Source of the DNA: Rhizobium laguerreae
GTDB lineage: Bacteria > Pseudomonadota > Alphaproteobacteria > Rhizobiales > Rhizobiaceae
Assembly: GCF_002008165.1 (NCBI RefSeq)
Contig: NZ_MRDM01000029.1
Location: 62,001-126,000 of the forward strand
DNA length: 64,000 bases
Direction of reading: 5' to 3'
The notes beneath the pieces are model-generated. The model did no database searches and was not told where the DNA came from. It saw only the letters and a program-made list of their open reading frames with translations. The position numbers and the translations under genes are program-made. Numbering within the stretch: the stretch's first letter is position 1; each line of letters starts with the position of its first letter. Below, piece by piece: positions 6,732-14,744 of the stretch.

Positions 6732-8522
6732 ATGACTCGCAAGAAGCTCGACTTCCGCGCCGATGCCTATCGCCATGTGCTCGGCTTTGTTTTCCATCAT
6801 TGGACCCATCGGCCTCTTTTGGTGGCCATTATTATTGTGCTGGTGGTCGTCAGCACTCTGGCCGAAGTCATGGTGCCGGTGTTTTCCGGCCGGATCGTCG
6901 ATGCCATTGCCGGCAGCAATGCGGCTGATGGTGCTTTGCGCGCCTTCGTCATCGTCGTGACACTCGGCCTCACCAGCGTGGTGCTGCGCTGGTTCATCTT
7001 CAACGGCATCATCCGGCTGACGCTGCGCACCATGGCGGATGTGGTCAATAACGGTTTCCACAAGGTGCAGCGTTTCTCGACCGACTGGCACGCCAACAGC
7101 TTTGCCGGCTCGACGGTGCGCAAGATCACCCGCGGCATGTGGGCGCTCGACCAGCTCAACGACTTGCTGCTGGTCGCCCTGCTGCCGTCCATCGTCATGC
7201 TGGTCGGCGCCAGCATCGTGCTCGGCAGCTATTGGCCGATCATGGGGCTGATCGTGGCTGCGGGGTCGCTGATTTATATCGGCGTGACCGTGGCGCTTTC
7301 CATGGGCTTCGTGTCGCCGGCGGCAAGGCTTGCCAATGCCTGGGACACCAAGCTTGGTGGTGCGCTGGCAGATGCCATCAGCTGCAATTCGGTGGTCAAG
7401 GCGTTCGGCGCTGAAAACCGCGAAGAGGGACGCTTGCGCCACGTGCTGACCAAATGGGACAGCCGGACGCGACGGACGTGGAAGCGCGGCACGTTGAGCG
7501 GCACGATCCAGGGCTTCATGATGGTTTCCATGCAGGCAGGTATTCTGGGAACGGGCTTGATCATGTGGCAGCAGGGGCTGGCGACGCCTGGCGACATTAC
7601 CTTCGTGCTGGCCATGTTCTTCGTTCTGCAAGGTTACCTGCGCAATGTCGGCCAGGACATCCGCAATCTGCAACGTTCCGTCAACGACATGGAAGAACTG
7701 GTGCTGCTCGACAAGATGCCGCTTGGTATCGAAGACAAGCCGAACGCCAAGCCGATCAAGATTGGCGAGGGCGAGATCGTCTTCGATCGCGTCACCTTCC
7801 AGTATGGTGCGCATCCCACCCCGCTTTATGAGGATTTTTCGGTCACCATCAAGCCGGGCGAGCGCGTGGGTCTGGTCGGGCATTCGGGCTCGGGCAAGAC
7901 GACCTTCGTCAAGCTCATCCAGCGGCTCTATGACGTGAACGCGGGCGAAATCCGCATCGACGGCCAGGATATTGCGGCGGCCAAGCAATCAAGCCTGCGC
8001 GGCCAGATCGCGATCGTGCAGCAGGAGCCCATCCTGTTCCACCGCACGCTGGCGGAAAACATCGCCTATTCCAGGCCGAACGCCTCGCGGCGCGAGATCG
8101 AGCAGGCGGCGAAACAGGCCAGTGCGCACGACTTCATCATGGACCTTCCCAAGGGCTATGAGACGATGGTGGGGGAACGCGGCGTCAAGCTGTCGGGCGG
8201 CGAGCGGCAACGTGTCGCCATTGCCCGTGCCTTCCTGGCCGATGCCCCGGTGCTGATCCTGGACGAAGCGACGTCGAGCCTCGATAGCGAGAGCGAAGTG
8301 CAGATCCAGCAGGCCATGGAACGCCTGATGAACGGCCGCACGACGCTGGTCATCGCCCACCGGCTGTCGACGGTGCGAGCGCTGGACCGGCTGCTGGTCT
8401 TCGACAAGGGAAAGATTGTCGAAGAAGGCGACCATCAGGCGCTGATCAGGCTCAATAACGGTATCTATCGCCGGCTGTTCGAACGGCAGGCGCTGGAACT
8501 GACCAAGGGTCTGGTGGCGTGA
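6732..8522 (+). CDS. ABC exporter, fused permease and ATPase
   Basis: The protein of about 596 residues has a type I exporter membrane domain (six helices, residues 20-330) and a complete ATPase domain. Walker A is GHSGSGKTT near residue 380, Q-loop IVQQEPILFHRT, signature LSGGERQR, Walker B VLILDEATSSLD and H-loop VIAHRLS. One half-transporter is encoded, so a homodimer is likely. The start at 6732 (MTRKKLDF) is chosen by fit to the family; the frame is open 96 bases further upstream. Substrate unknown: drugs, lipids or peptides are possible. A leader ORF and hairpin precede it. Confidence 0.85.
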   Translation: MTRKKLDFRADAYRHVLGFVFHHWTHRPLLVAIIIVLVVVSTLAEVMVPVFSGRIVDAIAGSNAADGALRAFVIVVTLGLTSVVLRWFIFNGIIRLTLRTMADVVNNGFHKVQRFSTDWHANSFAGSTVRKITRGMWALDQLNDLLLVALLPSIVMLVGASIVLGSYWPIMGLIVAAGSLIYIGVTVALSMGFVSPAARLANAWDTKLGGALADAISCNSVVKAFGAENREEGRLRHVLTKWDSRTRRTWKRGTLSGTIQGFMMVSMQAGILGTGLIMWQQGLATPGDITFVLAMFFVLQGYLRNVGQDIRNLQRSVNDMEELVLLDKMPLGIEDKPNAKPIKIGEGEIVFDRVTFQYGAHPTPLYEDFSVTIKPGERVGLVGHSGSGKTTFVKLIQRLYDVNAGEIRIDGQDIAAAKQSSLRGQIAIVQQEPILFHRTLAENIAYSRPNASRREIEQAAKQASAHDFIMDLPKGYETMVGERGVKLSGGERQRVAIARAFLADAPVLILDEATSSLDSESEVQIQQAMERLMNGRTTLVIAHRLSTVRALDRLLVFDKGKIVEEGDHQALIRLNNGIYRRLFERQALELTKGLVA

Positions 8523-8533
8523 ACCGACACACG

Positions 8534-8590
8534 ACAGCGCCGCACGTCTTTTCAGACGCGCGGCGCTATAGCACTTGCAATTGCTGATGC
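8534..8590 (+). repeat. dispersed rhizobial-type hairpin repeat, copy 1 (also likely terminator)
   Basis: AGCGCCGCACGTCT (8536-8549) and AGACGCGCGGCGCT (8554-8567) form a 14-bp stem with one mismatch and a TTTC loop, followed by TATAGCACTTGCAATTGCTG. The same arrangement (GTCT/GTCC hairpin, then a CTnnnnCA-TT-AATT stretch) recurs at 48951 and, inverted, at 59466. It lies between two convergent genes, so it may serve as a bidirectional terminator. Confidence 0.6.
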
Positions 8591-9069
8591 TACGTCCTGC
8601 GATACAGGAAATAGCGGCCTTCCTTGATGCCCTCCGGCAGCGGCAGCGCCATCAGTTCGGGATGCTCCAGCGGCAGCCCGCTGACGGCGATGCCGTCATG
8701 GGCGAGCACGCCGGCCATCAGCTGCGGCAGCCAGGTCAGCGTCACCGCGTCGATCTCGTCATGACCGGTGCCGATATCGGCATGGGCAAGGGCAGCGCCG
8801 ATGCTGACGAAGGCCTGGCCGGACTCGCGGATATCGCCGGTCACCATGTCTTCCGCCGCTGGGGTCGAGGCCGAATAGGAACGGACTTCCCAGTCGAAAG
8901 CGACGATGCGACGGCCGGGAAAGTTCTCGCGCAGGTGATCGTAGGTGCGCCCGTTGCCGAGACCGAACTCCAGTACCGGGCCCGGCGTTTCCCCCACCAG
9001 ATCGATGATCGCGTTCAAAATGTCGCGTTGAGCCGTCAACCGGCGAATGAAGCTGTCGAGGCGGCTCAT
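8590..9069 (-). CDS. class I SAM-dependent methyltransferase
   Basis: The 159-residue protein has a SAM-binding motif VLEFGLGNGRTYDHL at about residues 32-46 and the acidic second strand IVAFDWEVRSYSA near residue 55. The length suits a compact single-domain class I methyltransferase. The C-terminus EGIKEGRYFLYRRT is partly duplicated as a fragment at 6309-6377. It is convergent with the ABC exporter and divergent from the DUF3095 gene. Its substrate cannot be inferred. The start at 9069 is the first Met in frame with a conserved-looking N-terminal helix; the ribosome site is weak. Confidence 0.75.
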   Translation of the reverse strand: MSRLDSFIRRLTAQRDILNAIIDLVGETPGPVLEFGLGNGRTYDHLRENFPGRRIVAFDWEVRSYSASTPAAEDMVTGDIRESGQAFVSIGAALAHADIGTGHDEIDAVTLTWLPQLMAGVLAHDGIAVSGLPLEHPELMALPLPEGIKEGRYFLYRRT

Positions 9070-9166
9070 CTATTCTATATCCGTCATGAAATCGTCGGCG
9101 GTCCTGGAGGAATTCCAGCAAAAGCGCGAGAGCGGTTTTGCGTCCGGAATTGCGTAAAAACAAAAA

Positions 9167-9211
9167 GTTAGAGCGTTTCCGTGCGTCCGAAAAAGCAGGA
9201 AATGCTCTAAC
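9167..9211. repeat. imperfect inverted repeat in divergent intergenic DNA
   Basis: GTTAGAGCGTTTCC (9167-9180) and GGAAATGCTCTAAC (9198-9211) pair with one mismatch around a 17-base loop. The loop begins GTGCGTCCGAAAAAG, related to the core of the dispersed repeat seen at 8534, 48951 and 59466. Just upstream (9131-9166) is an A-rich stretch after TTGCGTCCGGAATTGCG that I recall as frequent in Rhizobium intergenic DNA. The function is unknown. Confidence 0.5.
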
Positions 9212-9293
9212 ACATGAAACCTTGCCAAGTCGATTGCCGTAAATGGGAATTGGCGTTGCAGTGGCGACATGGGTCTGTGCTAAGCTGGATGAT

Positions 9294-10469
9294 ATGAAAA
9301 CCGTGACCGACGAAACCTTCTTTGGCGAAGTGCCGCTCTTCAGCGAATTTGAAGGCGTGACCGACGCCGCCAACTACCGGCCGCTTCCGGACGGATGGGT
9401 GCTGGCGCTGGCCGACATCGTCGGCTCGACGCAGGCGATCGCTGCCGGCCGTTACAAGGATGTCAACATGGCGGGCGCCAGCGTCATATCGGCGGTCTTG
9501 AATTCCGTCGGCAAGGGCGATTATCCCTTCGTTTTCGGCGGCGACGGCGCGCTGATTGCGCTTCCGGGTTCGCTGGAAAAGGCAGCGCGCGACGCCCTTG
9601 CCGCCGTGCAGGTCTGGGTCGAGGAGGATTTGAGCCTGACGCTGCGCATCGCAATCGTGCCGGTCGCCGACACCCGCGCCGAAGGCCTCGACGTGCGCGT
9701 CGCGCGTTACTCCGCGAGCCCTTATGTCACCTATGCGATGTTCTGGGGCGGCGGCACCAGCTGGGCCGAAAGACAAATGAAGCTCGGCCGGTACGGCGTT
9801 GCCCGCGCGGCCCCGGGAACGCGCCCCGATCTCAACGGTCTCTCCTGCCGCTGGAGCCCGATCGAAGCGCGCAACGGCGAGATCGTCTCGATCATCGCGG
9901 TTCCCGGCGAAGGCCGGCCGGGACAGGAATTCCGCGACCTCGTCAACGGCATCGTCGCCATCACCACCGAGCAGAACCGGGATAGCCACCCGGTACCGGC
10001 CGATGGTCCGAACCTTGCCTTTTCGCTGCACGGCATCAACCGCGAAGCCAAGGCCACCGCGCCGGCTGGACGGCGATTGCGGCAGAAGCTCACCATCTTC
10101 CTGCAGCTTGCCATCACCGTCGTGTGCTACAAGCTCGGCGTTCCGCTCGGCCGCTTCGACGCCCGCCGCTACAAGCGCGACGTCGCCGGCAATTCCGATT
10201 TTCGCAAGTTCGACGACGGGCTGAAGATGACGATCGATGTCGACGCCGAACACCTGAAGCGGATCGAGACACTACTGGAAGCGGCACGCGCCAAGGGCAT
10301 TGTCCGCTACGGCCTGCATCGGCAGGCCTCGGCGCTGATGACCTGCTTCGTGCCGACGCCGATTTCGCGCGACCACATGCATTTCATCGACGGTGCGGCC
10401 GGCGGTTATGCGGTGGCCGCGAGCCGGATGACCGGCAAGTCGCTTTCTACAGCGCCGAGCATGATTTAA
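9294..10469 (+). CDS. DUF3095 family, cyclase-like protein
   Basis: The protein of about 391 residues begins MKTVTDETFFGEVPLFSEFE. Residues 25-100 contain LALADIVGSTQAIAAG and, about 40 residues later, FVFGGDGALIALP, the two metal-aspartate motifs of class III nucleotidyl cyclases. The rest (residues 130-390) does not follow the cyclase pattern and matches what I know of the uncharacterised DUF3095 family. A hydrophobic segment (LTIFLQLAITVVCYKLGV, near residue 270) could be a membrane or amphipathic helix. The start at 9294 has GGA seven bases upstream and fits the family; an ATG at 9243 would add 17 residues. Enzyme activity is unproven. Confidence 0.75.
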   Translation: MKTVTDETFFGEVPLFSEFEGVTDAANYRPLPDGWVLALADIVGSTQAIAAGRYKDVNMAGASVISAVLNSVGKGDYPFVFGGDGALIALPGSLEKAARDALAAVQVWVEEDLSLTLRIAIVPVADTRAEGLDVRVARYSASPYVTYAMFWGGGTSWAERQMKLGRYGVARAAPGTRPDLNGLSCRWSPIEARNGEIVSIIAVPGEGRPGQEFRDLVNGIVAITTEQNRDSHPVPADGPNLAFSLHGINREAKATAPAGRRLRQKLTIFLQLAITVVCYKLGVPLGRFDARRYKRDVAGNSDFRKFDDGLKMTIDVDAEHLKRIETLLEAARAKGIVRYGLHRQASALMTCFVPTPISRDHMHFIDGAAGGYAVAASRMTGKSLSTAPSMI

Positions 10470-10522
10470 CACCATGATCGCGCAAGCTTTCGACGTCGCG
10501 ATCAACTGCACTGCGCAAGAAC

Positions 10523-10795
10523 CTATTTTTCGTAATGAAATCGGCACTGGATGATTTCCAGCTGTTGGTTGGAACCCTTGCCAGTCACGCAGTAGACGAG
10601 TCGATGCTCTCCGAGGATGCGCCTTGACCAAAATCCGGATAGATCTCCCTTCAGTGGCTCTGGCTTGCCCAGACTTTTAAAGGGTGACCTTTTTGTATCC
10701 TTCAGGAGTTCGTCGATTCTCTCGACCATCTTCTGGTCGTTTTTCTGCCAGTATTCGTACTCTTCCCAGGAATTAGGGGTCCATTGCAATTTCAT
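10523..10795 (-). CDS. yoeB: YoeB-type mRNA interferase toxin
   Basis: The 90-residue protein MKLQWTPNSWEEYEYWQKND is a full-length YoeB/Txe toxin. The catalytic residues are in place: E46 in KPEPLKG, R65 in GEHRLVY and H87 in the C-terminal CRFHYEK. YoeB binds the ribosomal A site and cleaves mRNA during translation, mainly when freed from its antitoxin. The gene starts one base after the antitoxin stop on the minus strand, the usual antitoxin-first order. It is convergent with the DUF3095 gene. I see nothing that would inactivate it. Confidence 0.93.
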   Translation of the reverse strand: MKLQWTPNSWEEYEYWQKNDQKMVERIDELLKDTKRSPFKSLGKPEPLKGDLSGFWSRRILGEHRLVYCVTGKGSNQQLEIIQCRFHYEK

Positions 10796-10796
10796 G

Positions 10797-11048
10797 TCAG
10801 AGAGTGGGATCGCTCTCTACCACCTGCCCCTCTCGAAGCTGTCCGAGACTTTCGCGTAGCCGGGCAGAATTAGCGGGCGTCGAAAGCAGGTGTAGCGTCT
10901 CTTGCATACTCTCGTACTCGCCTTCGGCAACCAAGACCATCGCTTCCGAGCCTTGACGGGTCACTAGCAGGGGAGCCCGAGAAGAGAGGACTTGATCAAA
11001 ATAGGTTGCAATGTTTTGGCGGAACTCCGTCAAGCGAACGTGGGCCAT
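10797..11048 (-). CDS. yefM: YefM/Phd-type antitoxin
   Basis: The 83-residue protein starts MAHVRLTEFRQNIATYFDQV, the Phd/YefM DNA-binding and dimer region, followed by APLLVTRQGSEAMVLVAEGEYESM and a toxin-binding tail (LLSTPANSARLRESLGQLREG). The start at 11048 is chosen because GAAAGGAC lies four bases upstream and it gives the standard YefM length; the frame is open 99 bases further. It should repress its own operon together with YoeB. TATATCCGTACG lies about 40-60 bases upstream and may hold the promoter. Confidence 0.92.
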   Translation of the reverse strand: MAHVRLTEFRQNIATYFDQVLSSRAPLLVTRQGSEAMVLVAEGEYESMQETLHLLSTPANSARLRESLGQLREGQVVESDPTL

Positions 11049-11171
11049 CGACGTCCTTTCGTAACCATCAAGCGTACGGATATACAGATCGCTGGAAAGT
11101 CCAGCCATCACTTCACCCGCCATCTCTGTGGGGTCGCTGCCGAACACAGAGTCATGCAGTGACGTTTTCAG

Positions 11172-12524
11172 TCACGCCTTGATGATGTGATCGGCCGAAA
11201 GGCCGAGCCGGTTGAAGACGTTGCGCGTGTCGACGATCAGCGTGGCACTTTTTGCGAGTGCCGCATAATCCATTCTGTCGTGATCCGTCGCGACCAGCAC
11301 AGCATCGTAGCCGGTAATGGTATCCGGCGTCAGCGCCACCGACTTGCGGCCTTTCAGCGCCTGGTATTCGCGCGTCGGCGGAATCTCGGCGACGAAGGGA
11401 TCATGGTAATCTGCGTGTCCGCCACGCTCCTCGATGATCTCGATCAGCCGCAGCGACGGGCTCTCTCTTATATCGGCGACGTTCTTCTTGTAGGCGAGCC
11501 CGAGCACCAGCACCCTGCTGCGGCTCAATGCCTTGCCGGCACGGATGTCGAGGGCCTCGGCGAGCTTGCCGACGACATAACGCGGCATTGCCGAATTGAT
11601 CTCGCCGGCGAGTTCGATGAAGCGGGTCGGCAGCTCGTATTCGCGCGATTTCCAGGTGAGGTAGAAAGGATCGATCGGGATGCAATGGCCGCCAAGGCCG
11701 GGACCGGGATAGAAGGGCATGTAGCCGAAGGGCTTGGTCTTGGCCGCGTCGATCACTTCCCAGACGTCGATGCCCATCGCCGCATAGACGGTCTTCAGCT
11801 CGTTGACGAGGGCAATGTTGACCGAGCGGAAGATGTTTTCCGTGAGCTTCACCGCCTCGGCCGTCGCGTTCGAGGAGACCGGAACGACGGTCGATACCGC
11901 CGCACCATAGAAGGCCTTCATCAGCGCCAGCGCCTCCGGCCCGTCGCCGGCAACGACCTTCGGGATGGTGGCGGTATGATAATGCTGGTTTCCGGGATCC
12001 TCGCGCTCCGGCGAGAAACCGACGAAGAAGTCGGAGCCGGATTTCAACCCGGTGCCTTCGAGAATGACTTTCACCACGTCATCGGTCGTGCCGGGATAGG
12101 TGGTGGATTCCAGCACGACGAGCTGACCGGGGCGCAAATGCGCCGCAATCGAGCGCGACGTCGCCTCGACGAAGGAAAGGTCGGGATCGCGATGCTTGGT
12201 GAGCGGCGTCGGCACGCAGATGATGATGACGTCGCAATCGGCAAGGCCGGCGAAATCGGTGGTCGCCTTGAAGCGGCCCGCTTCGATCTCGGCAACAAGC
12301 GCCTCATCGCTCACCGCGTCGATATAGGAGCGGCGGGCACCGAGCGCCACCATCTTGGACGGGTCGATGTCGAAGCCCGTGACCGCAAAGCCGCTGCGCG
12401 CCACGGCCATCGCCAACGGCAGGCCGACATAGCCGAGGCCGATGATGCCGGCACGGGCCGCGCGGGTCTCGATCTTCAGCAAAAGCGTCTCGAAGGGGGA
12501 GATGGTCAAGGCGGGATCTTTCAA
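11172..12524 (-). CDS. nucleotide-sugar dehydrogenase (UDP-GlcNAc/UDP-glucose 6-dehydrogenase family)
   Basis: The protein of about 450 residues has the N-terminal NAD fold (AGIIGLGYVGLPLAMAVA, residues 25-42), the family motif VVLESTTYPGTT near 133-144, and the catalytic cysteine in GPGLGGHCIPIDP near residue 267. The C-terminal UDP-binding domain (VLVLGLAYKKNVADIRESPS) is complete. It oxidises a nucleotide sugar to the uronic acid in two NAD+-dependent steps; the sequence resembles the WbpA/UDP-GlcNAc group more than Ugd. The only in-frame start near the domain is TTG at 12524, with a poor ribosome site. It probably feeds envelope polysaccharide synthesis. No sugar genes adjoin it directly. 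Confidence 0.85.
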   Translation of the reverse strand: MKDPALTISPFETLLLKIETRAARAGIIGLGYVGLPLAMAVARSGFAVTGFDIDPSKMVALGARRSYIDAVSDEALVAEIEAGRFKATTDFAGLADCDVIIICVPTPLTKHRDPDLSFVEATSRSIAAHLRPGQLVVLESTTYPGTTDDVVKVILEGTGLKSGSDFFVGFSPEREDPGNQHYHTATIPKVVAGDGPEALALMKAFYGAAVSTVVPVSSNATAEAVKLTENIFRSVNIALVNELKTVYAAMGIDVWEVIDAAKTKPFGYMPFYPGPGLGGHCIPIDPFYLTWKSREYELPTRFIELAGEINSAMPRYVVGKLAEALDIRAGKALSRSRVLVLGLAYKKNVADIRESPSLRLIEIIEERGGHADYHDPFVAEIPPTREYQALKGRKSVALTPDTITGYDAVLVATDHDRMDYAALAKSATLIVDTRNVFNRLGLSADHIIKA

Positions 12525-13246
12525 ACAGGGAAGAGAAGGCTGATCTAATGCATGAGCCGGGCAAATTAAACCCAGGCGCGGATCTTCCTCTTATCGCTGG
12601 CGGTGCTGCAGTCCTGGTTGCCGGTCGCTGCCCCCGCACTCGGCTGCTGCCACCTCCGCCTGGATCGAGGCCGTGGGGCAGATGACCGGCTGACGAAGCT
12701 TGCATAAAAGCGCAGCTGCGCTCGTATCCCTCGCGGCCTTGCTCCAGAAGCCACCACACGCTCCATCATCCTCGGGCTTGATCGCAGGATCTACGCTGGC
12801 CTCTATCGGGAGCAAACATGAATAACCGGCTCAGGCCTGGGATGACGGAGAGTGGGCCCCGTTCGTGCCAAGCTCGCCGTCGGCGCAGCGAATATGCGTC
12901 CTCGCCGATCTCCAGCAGGACAACACCTTTAGCCGGGTGTGGCGGAAATGACTCAGACCGCGCCGTTTGCTGCAACTTGAGCGCACAAAAAAACGCGGAT
13001 CCCATTGTTTCGCATTTGCAGCATCCCTATTTTGACTTCCGATAATAACCACCGCGAAAGGACTACCCGTCCGATCCCCCGGTATGGGGAGCTGAGGGGC
13101 GCTGCTGCCGGGCTTTCGGCAGATCCGTTGACACAATAATACCGCTCGTACATCCTGATTTCCTTGTGACCTGCGCATGAAAATGTGCCGGCCGGGGGGA
13201 CTTTTGGCTCTTGGGGATGGCGTGCCTTATGAGGATCATACCGAGA
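12525..13246. other. long intergenic region with a REP-like element
   Basis: About 720 bp separate the divergent dehydrogenase and cyclase genes. Short open frames occur but lack ribosome sites and protein patterns. It holds a REP-like element (12766-12845), an A-rich stretch (ACAAAAAAACG near 12986) and a small hairpin with TGCCG/CGGCA arms near 13107-13122. The cyclase promoter must lie in the right part, but no clear -35/-10 pair is visible. Confidence 0.5.
12766..12845. repeat. REP-like element with inverted ends
   Basis: The ends TCATCCTCGGGCTTGA (12766-12781) and TCAGGCCTGGGATGA (12831-12845) are imperfect inverted copies of each other. The left end resembles a widespread intergenic palindrome of Rhizobiaceae with a CTCGGGCTTGA core. 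Only one copy is seen in this window, so the repeat assignment rests on recall of that motif. Confidence 0.4.
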
Positions 13247-14590
13247 ATGAGCACGATCGAATCCAGCGTGTCCTCCATCCTGTTGGACCGGGTCGCTGAA
13301 TGGCTGACGAACTCCTCGCTGGCCGGAGACGAGCTTGAAAACATCGTCCGCGGTTTCTGCGAAAGGCTCACTTCCGCGGGCCTGCCGCTTGCGCGCGTGC
13401 ATCTTTCTTTCTCGATGCTGCATCCACTCTACGACGCGCTGAGCTTCACCTGGCGGCGCGCCAGCGGCGTCACCATCGAGGGCTTCCGCATGCCTGCCGG
13501 GCAAAAGCCGGACCGCTTCCTGCAGAGCCCATATTATTACCTGCTCGACAACAATCTGCAGCACATCCGGCGCCGACTGATGCATGATGGGCCGAACGAA
13601 TTTCCGATTTTCGAGGACCTGCGTAAGGACAGCATCACCGACTATCTCGCCTTCGTGCAGCCCTTCGGCGACGGCTCGGTGCAGGGCATGATGGGTTCCT
13701 GGTCGACGGACAATAACACCGGCTTTTCCGACGACATGATCGATGCGCTGCTGAGGATGCAGAACCATCTGGCGGTCGCCGCCAAGATGGCGGTGCTCGG
13801 CAAGCTCGCCAACAACATGCTGACCACCTATCTCGGCGGCGACGCCGGCAAGCGGGTGCTGAACGGCCAGATCCGCCGCGGCGACGGTGAGACGATCCGC
13901 GCGGCCCTCGTCATGGGCGACATGCGCGAATCCACCATGTATGCCGAAAAGGAAGGCCGGCAGGCCTATATCGACACGCTGAACCAGTTCTTCGACGCGA
14001 TCGCCGCCCCGTTCAACCGCAATGGCGGCGAGATCCTGAGTTTCCTCGGCGACGGCTTTCTCGCCGTCTATCCCTGCGGACGCCACAAGGACCCATCGAA
14101 AATCGCCTGCGAGGCGGCGCTTTCGGCCGTCCATCAGGCGCAGGCGCGGGTTGCCGAACTCAACAGGGACCGCGAGCAGAAAGGCTTGACCAGGATCGGC
14201 TACGGCATCGGCCTGCATGTCGGCAACGTCATGTTCGGCAATGTCGGCCTCAAGGACCGCCTGACCTTCTCCGCCTTCGGCTCGGCGGTCAACGAGGTGC
14301 AACGCCTGCAGATCCTGACCAAGAAATACGGCCGCGAGGTCGTCGCCAGCCAGGCCTTCGCCGGCTATTGCGGCGGCGAATGGACGACGCTCGGCGAAGA
14401 GAAGCTGCGCGGCATCCGCCAGAAGGTGACCGTGCTGCAGCCGCGCGCGCCGGCGCCCGCGATCAACGTCGACGAGAGCTTCCGCGAGGCCGTGCAGAAC
14501 GGACTCTCAGAAGCCGAGCAGGTCATTCTCCTGCATCGCGATGCAAAGAAACATGTCGAGCGCACCAGCATGGAGAAGTTCATCCAGTAA
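13247..14590 (+). CDS. class III adenylate/guanylate cyclase, cytosolic, with atypical substrate site
   Basis: The protein of about 447 residues has a non-membrane N-terminal region (1-215) of the kind found in many rhizobial cyclases and a C-terminal class III domain. Metal aspartates D225 (VMGDMREST) and D269 (FLGDGFLAV) and the N349/R353 pair (GSAVNEVQRL) are present. The lysine that normally contacts the purine is S265 (ILSFLGDG), and the second substrate position is S342. Nucleotide preference or activity may therefore be unusual. Starts at 13211, 13229 and 13247 are possible; none has a strong ribosome site. A terminator follows. It is monocistronic. Confidence 0.85.
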   Translation: MSTIESSVSSILLDRVAEWLTNSSLAGDELENIVRGFCERLTSAGLPLARVHLSFSMLHPLYDALSFTWRRASGVTIEGFRMPAGQKPDRFLQSPYYYLLDNNLQHIRRRLMHDGPNEFPIFEDLRKDSITDYLAFVQPFGDGSVQGMMGSWSTDNNTGFSDDMIDALLRMQNHLAVAAKMAVLGKLANNMLTTYLGGDAGKRVLNGQIRRGDGETIRAALVMGDMRESTMYAEKEGRQAYIDTLNQFFDAIAAPFNRNGGEILSFLGDGFLAVYPCGRHKDPSKIACEAALSAVHQAQARVAELNRDREQKGLTRIGYGIGLHVGNVMFGNVGLKDRLTFSAFGSAVNEVQRLQILTKKYGREVVASQAFAGYCGGEWTTLGEEKLRGIRQKVTVLQPRAPAPAINVDESFREAVQNGLSEAEQVILLHRDAKKHVERTSMEKFIQ

Positions 14591-14618
14591 GCGCCTGCAA
14601 CCCCTCTCATAATCTGCG

Positions 14619-14658
14619 CGTCTCGCCCGGGGAACTTCGGCGGGACGTGGGGGTTTTT
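14619..14658 (+). terminator. intrinsic terminator after the cyclase gene
   Basis: CGTCTCGCC (14619-14627) pairs with GGCGGGACG (14639-14647, one G-T pair), followed by TGGGGG and TTTTT. It lies 29 bases after the cyclase stop and separates it from the ABC importer operon. Confidence 0.7.
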
Positions 14659-14744
14659 CTATGATTGTCATCAGCTAGACACCCCGTTTGCGGTACGGTA
14701 GTGTGCCTTAACGGGAACATAGAAGACTGGGGAATTTCATTGGT

